Below are positions 24,417 through 32,521 of a stretch of 63,355 nucleotides of DNA, one piece after another (position 1 is the first letter of the stretch; every line of letters begins with the position of its first letter). The notes beneath the pieces were generated by a model. The model was not told the DNA's origin, searched no databases, and saw nothing but the letters and a program-made list of their open reading frames with translations. The position numbers and the translations under genes were made by a program. The DNA is from an uncultured Lachnospiraceae bacterium (GTDB taxonomy: Bacteria; Bacillota; Clostridia; Lachnospirales; Lachnospiraceae), in NCBI GenBank assembly GCA_910588955.1, contig CAJURQ010000019.1:1-63355 (forward strand), written 5' to 3'.

Positions 24417-24511
24417 AAGTGAGAAGTACTTCTAAGACTCAGCAGCAATGGCTGCTTCGCTAAGAAGTGCTATTTCTCACTTGGGAGAATGCTTGAAAAA
24501 AGGCATTCTCC
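24417..24511. repeat. Nested palindrome pair between mraY and murD
   Basis: First unit: AAGTGAGAA (24417) with TTCTCACTT (24474), enclosing ACTTCT (24428) with AGAAGT (24463), enclosing AGCAGC (24441) with GCTGCT (24451). Second unit: GGAGAATGC (24484) with GCATTCTCC (24503). The same two-unit layout, with related sequence, recurs at 28385-28479. Confidence 0.85.
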
Positions 24512-24529
24512 GCATGGAGGGAGGATGTT

Positions 24530-25894
24530 ATGAACTTGCAGGGAAAGAAAGTGCTTGTGGTCGGTTCGGGCTTGAGCGGCATCGGGGCGGTACAGGCTTT
24601 ACATCACGCGGGGGCAAAGCCCTTACTGTTTGACGAAAACGAAAAGCTGGATGCGGAGGAAGTGCGGAGGAAACTGCCTGCTGGCGTCGATGCGGAGATT
24701 GTGATCGGCACATTGTCAGAGGAGCAGAAAGCTTCGGTGGAGCTGGTCGTTTTGAGTCCCGGTGTGCCGACGGACACGGCGTTTGTGGAGGATTTCAGAA
24801 AAAGGGGCGTGAAGGTCTGGGGCGAAATCGAGCTGGCATATGAGATGGGAAAAGGCACGGTGATCGCCATCACGGGGACAAACGGCAAGACGACCACCAC
24901 TTCCCTTGTGGGTGCGATCATGGCGGCGCACTGCAAAGATGTGGACGTGGTGGGAAATATCGGGAATCCCTACACGCTGACGGCGCTGGATTCCACGGAG
25001 GAGACTGTGACGGTGGCGGAGATCAGCAGCTTCCAGCTGGAGACGATCGATCGGTTTAAACCGCATGTTTCCGCCATCTTGAATGTGACGCCGGATCATC
25101 TGAACCGCCATCACACGATGGAAAACTATGCGGCGGCGAAGGAGGCGGTCTGCAGGAACCAGACGAAGGAAGAGACCTGCGTGCTGAACTATGAAAACAG
25201 CTACACGAGAACTTTCGGGGAGCGGTGCCCGGCGCGGGTGGTATGGTTTTCCTCACAGAGAAGGCTCACAGACGGCTTCTATCTGGAAGGGGAGGAAATC
25301 TTTCAGGCAACAGGCGGCGTGAGCGAACGGCTCATGAACATACACGAAATGCGGCTGGTGGGCGTCTGCAACGTGGAGAACGTGATGGCGGCGATGGCGG
25401 TTGCGACCGCCTGCGGTGTGCCGATGGAGGAAATTCTGTCGGTCGTCAGGAACTTTGCGCCGGTGGAGCACAGGATTGAGTTTGTGGCGGCAAAGCGGGG
25501 CGTGGACTATTACAACGATTCCAAGGGAACCAATCCTGACGCGGCGATTCAGGGCATCCGCGCCATGGACCGTCCCACGGTGTTAATTGGCGGCGGTTAC
25601 GACAAGCAGAGCGAGTACGACGAGTGGATCGAGGCGTTTGACGGCAAGGTGAAATGTCTGGTGCTGATCGGACAGACGAGGGAAAAGATTGCGGCGTGCG
25701 CGAGATCGCACGGGCTTACCGATATTGTGCTTGCGGACACCTTTGAGGAGGCGTTTGCGGTATGCGTGGAGAGGGCGGAGCCGGGGGACGCGGTTCTTTT
25801 ATCGCCCGCCTGCGCGAGCTGGGGAATGTTCCCGAACTACGAGGTAAGGGGACAGATGTTTAAGGATATGGTAAATCAGTTGGAGGAGAGCTAA
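24530..25894 (+). CDS. murD: UDP-N-acetylmuramoyl-L-alanine:D-glutamate ligase
   Basis: A 454-residue cytosolic Mur ligase adding D-Glu to UDP-MurNAc-L-Ala with ATP. It has an N-terminal Rossmann-like domain (V-V-G-S-G-L-S-G-I-G near 10), the ATP-binding loop G-T-N-G-K-T-T-T-T near 115, the central-domain S-S-F-Q-L-E and N-x-x-x-D-H-L-x-R-H motifs near 165-195, and the C-terminal A-P-V-E-H-R and N-D-S-K-G-T-N-P-D blocks. GGAGG precedes the ATG. It lies 3 nt from the SEDS gene. Confidence 0.97.
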   Translation: MNLQGKKVLVVGSGLSGIGAVQALHHAGAKPLLFDENEKLDAEEVRRKLPAGVDAEIVIGTLSEEQKASVELVVLSPGVPTDTAFVEDFRKRGVKVWGEIELAYEMGKGTVIAITGTNGKTTTTSLVGAIMAAHCKDVDVVGNIGNPYTLTALDSTEETVTVAEISSFQLETIDRFKPHVSAILNVTPDHLNRHHTMENYAAAKEAVCRNQTKEETCVLNYENSYTRTFGERCPARVVWFSSQRRLTDGFYLEGEEIFQATGGVSERLMNIHEMRLVGVCNVENVMAAMAVATACGVPMEEILSVVRNFAPVEHRIEFVAAKRGVDYYNDSKGTNPDAAIQGIRAMDRPTVLIGGGYDKQSEYDEWIEAFDGKVKCLVLIGQTREKIAACARSHGLTDIVLADTFEEAFAVCVERAEPGDAVLLSPACASWGMFPNYEVRGQMFKDMVNQLEES

Positions 25895-25897
25895 AAA

Positions 25898-27064
25898 GTG
25901 GCACAGAGAAACGCTTCCCGTAGAAGACAACAAAAAGGCGAGAGCTTCATGGATTACAGCCTGCTGTTTATCGTGCTCTTTCTCGTGGGTTTTGGCATGG
26001 TCATGGTGTTTTCCTCGAGCTCCTATGAGGCGAACTTAAAGATGGGGGATTCCACCAGGTATTTGAGACAGCAGCTTTTGGCGTCCATTCTGGGACTTGT
26101 GGCAATGATGGTGGTGGCGAATATCCCCTATCATTTCTGGGAAAGGTTCGCGGTGCCAGCGTATATCGGCTCAGTGGTGCTGATCCTTTTGATTATTCCG
26201 TTCGGGCACACCTCCGGCGGCGCGACGCGCTGGCTGTACATAGGTCCGCTTTCCCTGCAGGTGGCGGAGGTGGCGAAGCTGGGCATGATCCTGTTTTTGT
26301 CCAGTCTGATCTGTAAGATGGGAAAGAACATACGGAGCAACAAAGGATTTTTTATCGTACTCGGTTTTCCTGCGGTCGTGGCGGGGATGATTTACGTTAT
26401 CACCAACAACTTAAGTTCCGCGATTATCGTGATGGCGATTGCGGCGCTTATGCTTTTTGTGTCTTGTCCGGATTATAAACGGTTCTTCCTTATGGGAGCG
26501 GGCGTGCTGGTGGTGGCGGCGATCGTGGTGTTCTATGTGATAGAGACGGCGGAGGCGCATGTGGATGATCTGGATTTCAGAGGCGTGCGCATCCTCGCGT
26601 GGCGCGATCCGGAAGCCTACTCCAGCGACACCGGTTTCCAGACCCTGCAGGCGCTCTATGCCATCGGAAGCGGCGGCGTGCTCGGCAAAGGTCTTGGGCA
26701 GAGCATGCAGAAGAGAGGGTTTCTGCCTGAGGCGCAGAATGACATGATCTTTTCGATTATCTGCGAGGAGCTTGGGCTTTTCGGCGGGATCGCCGTTATC
26801 ATTATGTTCCTGATGCTGATCTGGCGGCTGATGATCATCGCCAACAATGCGCCGGATTTATACGGCGCGCTTCTGGTGGTTGGCGTGATGGGGCACATCG
26901 CCGTTCAGGTCATTTTGAATATCGCCGTGGTCACAAACACGATTCCAAATACCGGTATTTCCCTGCCTTTCATCAGTTACGGAGGGTCTTCGGTCATGTT
27001 TCTGCTGATTGAGATAGGGATAACGCTAAGTGTGGCGAAGGGAATACGGCTAAAAGATTTGTAA
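25898..27064 (+). CDS. ftsW: SEDS-family glycosyltransferase (FtsW/SpoVE)
   Basis: A 388-residue polytopic protein of the SEDS family, the peptidoglycan polymerases that act with class B PBPs. Ten membrane segments are expected. Family blocks seen are V-F-S-S-S-S, G-A-T-R-W-L-Y-I-G near 110, the extracellular loop with W-R-D-P-E-A near 230, L-P-E-A-Q-N-D-M-I-F-S near 277, and the F-I-S-Y-G-G-S-S near 360. The start is GTG, 3 nt after murD. It is the only SEDS gene in the cluster, so it could be FtsW or SpoVE. murG, which often follows it, is not here. Confidence 0.93.
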   Translation: MAQRNASRRRQQKGESFMDYSLLFIVLFLVGFGMVMVFSSSSYEANLKMGDSTRYLRQQLLASILGLVAMMVVANIPYHFWERFAVPAYIGSVVLILLIIPFGHTSGGATRWLYIGPLSLQVAEVAKLGMILFLSSLICKMGKNIRSNKGFFIVLGFPAVVAGMIYVITNNLSSAIIVMAIAALMLFVSCPDYKRFFLMGAGVLVVAAIVVFYVIETAEAHVDDLDFRGVRILAWRDPEAYSSDTGFQTLQALYAIGSGGVLGKGLGQSMQKRGFLPEAQNDMIFSIICEELGLFGGIAVIIMFLMLIWRLMIIANNAPDLYGALLVVGVMGHIAVQVILNIAVVTNTIPNTGISLPFISYGGSSVMFLLIEIGITLSVAKGIRLKDL

Positions 27065-27134
27065 GGACAAGATAATTTTTTGTCGAAAATCCATATAGAT
27101 AGAATAGGTCATAAATAGAAGCAGAGGTAAATTT

Positions 27135-28385
27135 ATGGACGCTGTTCGTATCTATGGTGGAAACTGTCTTAAGGGACAGACAAAGATACAAGGGTCAAAA
27201 AATGCCTCGCTGCCGATTCTGGCGGCGACACTTTTGATAGACGGCACCTGCGAGATAACAAACTGTCCGGATATTTCGGACGTGTACCATATGCTGCGGC
27301 TTCTGGAAAGTCTGGGTTGTGTGGTGAGCAGAGAAGCGGATATGCTCCGCGTTGATACAAGAGGGATTGCCGAGTGCGATATGCCGGCGGATTCCGTGGG
27401 GGTGATGCGTTCCTCGATCATGCTTTTAGGTGCGCTGCTTGCGCGGATGGGTGAGATAACCATGGAATATCCCGGGGGCTGCGTGATTGGCAAGCGTCCC
27501 ATTGACCAGCATTTACAAGCGCTTAGGCGTATGGGCGTGGAGATCTCGGAAGAACCGGAGGAGTTTTGCGCGAAGGCGGGAAGGCTGCACGGCGCGGTGC
27601 ACGAACTGCCCTTCGTCAGCGTGGGCGTGACAGAAAATCTCGTTCTGGCGGCGGTTCTGGCGGAGGGCGAGACGGTGATCCACCCGGCGGCGAGGGAGCC
27701 GGAGATTCAGGCGTTATGTGATTTTCTCGTGAGCGCCGGCGGTAAGATAAAAGGCGCCGGCACAGACCGGCTGGTGATCGAGGGCGTGAAAAAGCTTCAT
27801 CCCGTGCGTTTCCGCGTGCCGGCGGACCGGATTGTCGCCGGAACATGGCTTGCCGCCTGCCTGTGTGCGGGAGGAAGCGTCTTTTTGGAGGATGCGCCCT
27901 GTGGACAGATGGAGAGCGTGCTTGCCTGCGCGGAGAAACTGGGGGCGCGCCTGCGCAGACTGCCGGAGGGTCTGCACGTGGAGGGACGCGCCTGCAAAGG
28001 GCTTAAGGAAGATCTGGTAACGGCGGTTTATCCGGGATTTCCGACGGATCTGCAGTCGCTTTTCATGGCGGCAATCGCTTTCTCGGGGCAGGACGGGCGG
28101 ATTGAGGAGACGGTATTTGAAAACCGGTTCCGGATCGTCCCTGAACTTGAGAAGATGGGGGCGGATATCCGGGTGGAGGGAAACCGTGCCTATGTCCGTG
28201 GCGGCAGGAAACTGCGCAATACCATTGTGGAGGCGAAGGAGCTCCGCGGCGGGGCGGCGCTTGTCGTGGCGGCTCTGGCGGCGGAGGGCACGGGGATTGT
28301 GACAAACCGCCATTTTATTGACCGGGGCTATGAGGATATCGCGCGAAGCCTGCGGGATCTGGGGGCGGAGATAGAACTAGCATAG
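27135..28385 (+). CDS. murA: UDP-N-acetylglucosamine 1-carboxyvinyltransferase
   Basis: A 416-residue cytosolic enzyme that transfers enolpyruvate from PEP to UDP-GlcNAc, the first committed step of peptidoglycan synthesis and target of fosfomycin. Seen: the substrate-binding K23-N24 in G-S-K-N-A, the catalytic C116 in P-G-G-C-V-I-G, and the A-x-R-E-P-E-I and F-P-T-D-L-Q motifs. C116 predicts normal fosfomycin sensitivity at the target. The gene ends at the outer arm of a nested palindrome. Confidence 0.96.
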   Translation: MDAVRIYGGNCLKGQTKIQGSKNASLPILAATLLIDGTCEITNCPDISDVYHMLRLLESLGCVVSREADMLRVDTRGIAECDMPADSVGVMRSSIMLLGALLARMGEITMEYPGGCVIGKRPIDQHLQALRRMGVEISEEPEEFCAKAGRLHGAVHELPFVSVGVTENLVLAAVLAEGETVIHPAAREPEIQALCDFLVSAGGKIKGAGTDRLVIEGVKKLHPVRFRVPADRIVAGTWLAACLCAGGSVFLEDAPCGQMESVLACAEKLGARLRRLPEGLHVEGRACKGLKEDLVTAVYPGFPTDLQSLFMAAIAFSGQDGRIEETVFENRFRIVPELEKMGADIRVEGNRAYVRGGRKLRNTIVEAKELRGGAALVVAALAAEGTGIVTNRHFIDRGYEDIARSLRDLGAEIELA

Positions 28386-28479
28386 CGAGAGAAGAACTTC
28401 TAATCGCTCGCAGCAAAGGCTGCTTTGCGAAGAAGTTCTAAGTCTCGCGCAGGAGAATGCCTGAGAAGAGGCATTCTCC
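28385..28479. repeat. Nested palindrome pair between murA and divIB
   Basis: First unit: GCGAGA (28385) with TCTCGC (28443), enclosing AGAACTTCT (28393) with AGAAGTTCT (28431), enclosing GCAGC with GCTGC (28410 and 28419). Second unit: GGAGAATGCC (28452) with GGCATTCTCC (28470). The second unit is nearly identical to the one at 24484-24511. Confidence 0.85.
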
Positions 28480-28498
28480 GAAATGATGGGGGCTGTGG

Positions 28499-29362
28499 AT
28501 GAGCGATAAGAAAACCGTTAAAAAGAAGAAAAAGACGAATCCGAATCTGCGGCTGATTAAGAATGGGGATATAGAAGAGCCGAAAAAAAAGAGACGGAGA
28601 ATCAAAAAGCGTGAGGAAAGACCGGAAAAAATCCGTTTTGGCAAGGCGAAGCGATCAGTTATTCTGCTGACGGTCTTTCTTTCCCTTTTTCTGGTTCTCG
28701 GCGGCGGTTACTTCTATATTATTAACAACTATAGAGTGACGACGGTTCATGTGGACGGCAGTATCCACTACACGAACGAAGAGATCATGGAGATGGTGAT
28801 GGGGGGCAGGTTCGGTGACAATTCCCTGTTTTTGTCCTTAAAGTACCGTGATAAGGGCATAGAGGGGGTTCCCTTTATAGAGACGATGGATGTGGAGATC
28901 GAGGCGAAGGACACGATACGGATTACGGTGTATGAGAAGGCGCTGGCGGGTTATGTCAGATATCTTGGGAGGTATGTGTACTTTGACAAGGACGGCATTG
29001 TGGTGGAAACTTCTTTGGAGGAAACCGCCGGTATTCCACAGGTGACGGGTCTTTCTTTCGACCATGTGATTCTGCATGACCGCCTGCCGGTGGACAAGCC
29101 GGAGCTGTTTGACGAAATTCTGAATATCACCCAGCAGCTTTCCAAGTATTCCCTCACGGCGGACCGAATCTATTTTGACAGCGCCTATAATGTGACGCTG
29201 TATTTCGGGGAGGCGAAGATCGCCTTGGGGCAGAACGAGGATATCGATGAAAAAATTATGAAACTGCAGTATATTCTGCCGGATCTTCTGGGAAAAAGTG
29301 GTACTTTAGATATGCGTGAATACAGCGAAGATACGAAAACATACAGTTTTGAGCAGGAATGA
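28499..29362 (+). CDS. divIB: Cell division protein FtsQ/DivIB
   Basis: A 287-residue bitopic membrane protein with a very basic cytoplasmic N-terminus (runs of Lys, about 1-55), one helix (about 59-80, V-I-L-L-T-V-F-L-S-L-F-L-V-L-G-G) and an extracellular POTRA domain (about 83-155) followed by a beta domain. FtsQ/DivIB scaffolds FtsL and DivIC in the divisome. Position between murA and ftsZ is canonical. An ATG preceded by a G-rich stretch starts it. Confidence 0.92.
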   Translation: MSDKKTVKKKKKTNPNLRLIKNGDIEEPKKKRRRIKKREERPEKIRFGKAKRSVILLTVFLSLFLVLGGGYFYIINNYRVTTVHVDGSIHYTNEEIMEMVMGGRFGDNSLFLSLKYRDKGIEGVPFIETMDVEIEAKDTIRITVYEKALAGYVRYLGRYVYFDKDGIVVETSLEETAGIPQVTGLSFDHVILHDRLPVDKPELFDEILNITQQLSKYSLTADRIYFDSAYNVTLYFGEAKIALGQNEDIDEKIMKLQYILPDLLGKSGTLDMREYSEDTKTYSFEQE

Positions 29363-29417
29363 CGGGAAAGAGATTTTGTTAAATCGGTGCAAAATCGGAC
29401 AAAAAGAAAAAAATGGG

Positions 29418-29446
29418 TTGCGAAGTTCGGAAAATAATTATATGAT
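29418..29446 (+). promoter_or_regulatory. Promoter for ftsZ
   Basis: TTGCGA (29418-29423), 17 nt, TATGAT (29441-29446), about 50 nt before the ftsZ start. It would allow ftsZ expression separate from the upstream cluster. Confidence 0.6.
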
Positions 29447-29496
29447 AAAGTATATGATTGTGCATGGAGTATGTGGAAGTAGAAGGAGGAATCACC

Positions 29497-30708
29497 TTGC
29501 TTGAGATTAAGTCGAATGAAGCGGAGTCCGCTGCGAAGATTATCGTCGTTGGTGTCGGCGGCGCGGGCAATAACGCTGTTAATAGAATGATAGATGAAGA
29601 GATAGACGGTGTGGAGTTTATCGGTATCAATACGGATAAGCAGGCACTGCAGCTTTGCAGGGCGACCAGACTGCTGCAGATCGGCGAGAAGCTTACCAAG
29701 GGGCTTGGCGCGGGCGCGAAGCCGGAGATTGGCGAGAAGGCTGCGGAGGAGAGTTCAGAGGAAGTGGCGCAGGCACTAAAGGGGGCGGACATGGTGTTTG
29801 TCACCTGCGGTATGGGCGGCGGCACAGGAACGGGAGCGGCTCCCGTGGTGGCGAAACTTGCGAAGGATATGGGTATTCTGACCGTGGGCGTGGTGACGAA
29901 GCCCTTCCGTTTTGAGGCGAAGGCGCGTATGACCAATGCGCTTGCCGGGATTGAAAAGATCAAAGACAATGTAGATACGCTGATTGTGATTCCAAATGAC
30001 AAGCTTCTTGAGATTGTGGACAGGCGTACCACCATGCCGGAGGCGCTTAAGAAAGCAGATGAAGTGCTGCAGCAGGCGGTGCAGGGCATCACGGACCTGA
30101 TCAATATGCCTGCGATTATCAATCTGGATTTCGCGGATGTACAGACCGTTATGAAGGACAAGGGTATCGCGCATATCGGCATCGGCACCGGGAAGGGCGA
30201 CGATAAGGCGGCGGAAGCCGCGAAGATGGCGGTGGAAAGCCCGCTGCTTGAGACGACCATCACCGGGGCGACCCATGTGATTATCAACGTTTCCGGCGAT
30301 ATTTCCCTTGCGGATGCTTCCGATGCTTCAGATTATGTGAGAAATCTTACAGGTGACGAGGTGAATATCATCTTCGGCGCGATGTATGATTCCAGTATGA
30401 CAGACACCTGTAATGTCACCATTATCGCGACAGGCATTGAGGAGAAGGCGGGCAGACAGGGCGCAGGTCTCGGCTTTAAGAGCGGATACATAACCCCCAC
30501 TTCTTTACAGGGAAAGAGTGCGGTGGGAACAGGCGCAGGTCTTAGCGCTTTTGCGGCGGCGAACTTGGGTCTGAAGCAGCCGGTGACACAGGGTGGACAG
30601 GCTAAGGCGCAGGCTGGTCTTAAACCGATCGGGATTCAGAAGACCAACGATATCAAGAGCTCCGTGGAGGAAAAATCGCTGGATATCCCGAGTTTCTTAC
30701 GGAAATAG
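29497..30708 (+). CDS. ftsZ: Cell division GTPase FtsZ
   Basis: A 403-residue tubulin homologue that polymerises into the Z ring. The tubulin signature G107-G-G-T-G-T-G113 and the early G-V-G-G-A-G-N-N-A-V-N nucleotide loop are intact. The catalytic T7 loop N-x-D-F-A-D is near residue 208. The C-terminal peptide D-I-P-S-F-L-R-K is the conserved tail that binds FtsA/SepF/ZipA-type anchors. TTG at 29497 is chosen because AGGAGG lies 7 nt upstream; the upstream frame has no ribosome site. A strong terminator follows. Confidence 0.98.
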   Translation: MLEIKSNEAESAAKIIVVGVGGAGNNAVNRMIDEEIDGVEFIGINTDKQALQLCRATRLLQIGEKLTKGLGAGAKPEIGEKAAEESSEEVAQALKGADMVFVTCGMGGGTGTGAAPVVAKLAKDMGILTVGVVTKPFRFEAKARMTNALAGIEKIKDNVDTLIVIPNDKLLEIVDRRTTMPEALKKADEVLQQAVQGITDLINMPAIINLDFADVQTVMKDKGIAHIGIGTGKGDDKAAEAAKMAVESPLLETTITGATHVIINVSGDISLADASDASDYVRNLTGDEVNIIFGAMYDSSMTDTCNVTIIATGIEEKAGRQGAGLGFKSGYITPTSLQGKSAVGTGAGLSAFAAANLGLKQPVTQGGQAKAQAGLKPIGIQKTNDIKSSVEEKSLDIPSFLRK

Positions 30709-30735
30709 AAATTTATAGTAATATGAAAAGATATG

Positions 30736-30770
30736 AAATACCACAGGAGAATATCCTGTGGTATTTTGTT
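30736..30770 (+). terminator. Terminator after ftsZ
   Basis: A perfect 13-bp stem (30736-30748 with 30754-30766) around GAATA, followed by TTGTTTT. Confidence 0.92.
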
Positions 30771-30817
30771 TTACTTTGTTGTTATCTGTCTGGAAAAATA
30801 GGGGAAATGCTCTGCGA

Positions 30818-30852
30818 TTGCGACAGAATATGCGCCCGGTATTTCCTATAAT
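30818..30852 (+). promoter_or_regulatory. spoIIG-type promoter with wide spacer and Spo0A-like box
   Basis: TTGCGA (30818-30823) and TATAAT (30847-30852) are 23 nt apart. TGCGACA (30819-30825) matches the reverse Spo0A box TTCGACA at six of seven positions and overlaps the -35 element. A spacer of this width with a 0A box at -35 is known for the B. subtilis spoIIG promoter, which uses sigma-A and Spo0A. Confidence 0.6.
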
Positions 30853-30876
30853 GAAAAGGAAATACGGAGGTGGAAT

Positions 30877-31689
30877 GTGTATTACAAATTATATATTGAC
30901 AGTGTTTTCATCCTGCAGATGACGACTGATCTGTATCTGCTGTCCCTTGCCGGGCAAATTATGCGGCGTACTGCCACGCGCCGTAAGCTCTGGCTGGGAG
31001 CGGCGGTGGGAGCGGGGATGAGCTGCCTGTTTTTGATGCTGCCGGTTTTCACGGTGGGAGGCAGGCTTTTGCTCGGCTCTGTGCCTGTCAGTATGTGTAT
31101 GATGTGTCTCACCTATCAGATACACGGTGTGCGCAGCCTTCTAAGAGCGTCTTTGTTGATGGCTGCCGCCGGCTTTTTTTTAGGCGGTGGTATGATATGG
31201 ATTCTGAATCGCCTGAGAGTCGTTGTGAAGGGGAGCGGAAGTTTTTTCTTAACCCTGACGGCGGGTGCGGTGTCCTACTTGGCGCTGCGGGTCGTTTTAC
31301 AATGGCTGCTCAGGCGGCGGGAGGACAGTCTGCGGACTGTGCGCGTTTATGTGCCGTCACTGGGACAGGAAATCCGCATAAGGGCGCTGGTGGATACGGG
31401 AAATCATCTGTCGGACCCCATAAGCGGCGCGCCGGTGAGCGTAGTCAGCGAAAAAATAGCGCGCTGCATGGCGTCCTGCCTGTCTCGGGAGAAATTTCAC
31501 GCGATTCCCTACAGGAGCGTGGGAAAACGGAGCGGGATTCTCTCCGCCTACGAGCTGCCGGAAATGCTGATAGAGGAAGCGGGAGGGACGATCAAAAGAG
31601 AGCATGTCATAGTTGCGGTTTGTGATACGGGAATATCGGAGGACAGTGATTACCAGATGATATTACACCCCGGGCTATTAGAAAACTAG
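30877..31689 (+). CDS. spoIIGA: Sigma-E processing peptidase SpoIIGA
   Basis: A 270-residue membrane aspartic protease. The N-terminal half holds five or so membrane helices (1-145) and the C-terminal half carries the aspartyl motif D173-T-G-N176 in R-A-L-V-D-T-G-N-H-L. SpoIIGA removes the pro-sequence of sigma-E in the mother cell after septation, on a signal from the forespore protein SpoIIR. The start is GTG, with CGGAGG upstream. It lies 11 nt ahead of sigE as in other spore formers. Confidence 0.95.
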   Translation: MYYKLYIDSVFILQMTTDLYLLSLAGQIMRRTATRRKLWLGAAVGAGMSCLFLMLPVFTVGGRLLLGSVPVSMCMMCLTYQIHGVRSLLRASLLMAAAGFFLGGGMIWILNRLRVVVKGSGSFFLTLTAGAVSYLALRVVLQWLLRRREDSLRTVRVYVPSLGQEIRIRALVDTGNHLSDPISGAPVSVVSEKIARCMASCLSREKFHAIPYRSVGKRSGILSAYELPEMLIEEAGGTIKREHVIVAVCDTGISEDSDYQMILHPGLLEN

Positions 31690-31700
31690 GAGGAAAAAAG

Positions 31701-32441
31701 ATGGTTTTAAAAGTGGCAATTCCCGGTAAGATTCAGTTTAAGATGGTACACAGGGACCAGAAATTCCTGATGACCAGACAGGGGGACATTCATTACATAG
31801 GAGGGGCAGAGGTTCTGCCGCCGCCTCTCGAGAGCGAGAGGGAAAATGAGATCATAAACGATCTGGGGACGGAATATGAGGACGAAGCAAAATCAATTTT
31901 GATAGAGCATAACTTAAGACTGGTGGTGTACATTGCGAAAAAGTTTGACAATACGGGGGTGGGCGTGGAAGATCTGATTTCCATAGGGACCATCGGGCTG
32001 ATCAAGTCCATCAACACCTTTAACCCGGGGAAGAACATCAAGCTGGCAACCTACGCTTCACGCTGTATTGAGAATGAAATTCTGATGTACTTGAGAAGAA
32101 ATAACAAGCATCGGATGGAGGTCTCCATCGATGAGCCCTTAAATGTGGACTGGGACGGCAACGAGCTTTTGCTCTCGGATATTCTAGGAACGGATGAGGA
32201 CGTGATTTATAAGAATCTGGAAGATGAAGTGGAGAGAAAACTGCTGATTCGGGCGATTGCCAAGCTGTCCGATCGGGAGCAGACAATCATCCGCTTGAGA
32301 TTCGGAATCGGGAACGCGGAGGGGAAGGAGTTGACTCAGAAGGAGGTGGCGGAATTGCTCGGCATTTCCCAGTCCTATATTTCCAGACTGGAGAAAAAGA
32401 TTATGAGGCGGCTGAAAAAGGAGATGAGCAGGGACAGCTAA
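31701..32441 (+). CDS. sigE: Sporulation sigma factor SigE
   Basis: A 246-residue sigma-70-family factor that directs early mother-cell transcription. The N-terminal pro-sequence (about 1-30) is followed by region 2 (L-R-L-V-V-Y-I-A-K-K-F and L-I-S-I-G-T-I-G-L-I-K, A-T-Y-A-S-R-C-I-E-N-E-I-L-M) and region 4 (T-Q-K-E-V-A-E-L-L-G-I-S-Q-S-Y-I-S-R-L-E). AGGAGG precedes the ATG. sigG, normally the next gene, is displaced and inverted at 37103. Confidence 0.97.
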   Translation: MVLKVAIPGKIQFKMVHRDQKFLMTRQGDIHYIGGAEVLPPPLESERENEIINDLGTEYEDEAKSILIEHNLRLVVYIAKKFDNTGVGVEDLISIGTIGLIKSINTFNPGKNIKLATYASRCIENEILMYLRRNNKHRMEVSIDEPLNVDWDGNELLLSDILGTDEDVIYKNLEDEVERKLLIRAIAKLSDREQTIIRLRFGIGNAEGKELTQKEVAELLGISQSYISRLEKKIMRRLKKEMSRDS

Positions 32442-32444
32442 TGT

Positions 32445-32473
32445 TTGCTTTTTGTCTCTGGTGCGCGTATAAT
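32445..32473 (+). promoter_or_regulatory. Promoter for the REC-HD-GYP-GGDEF gene
   Basis: TTGCTT (32445-32450), 17 nt, TATAAT (32468-32473), 48 nt before the start codon and just after the sigE stop. Confidence 0.6.
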
Positions 32474-32521
32474 AAAGAAGAGTATAGCTGTTCGATGTTA
32501 CATAGTTAGTATGGGGGACAA

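Noticed and set aside
29379..30287. 302-residue frame on the minus strand opposite ftsZ
   Set aside because: It is an antisense shadow of a highly conserved gene, with serine-rich composition typical of such frames and no ribosome site.
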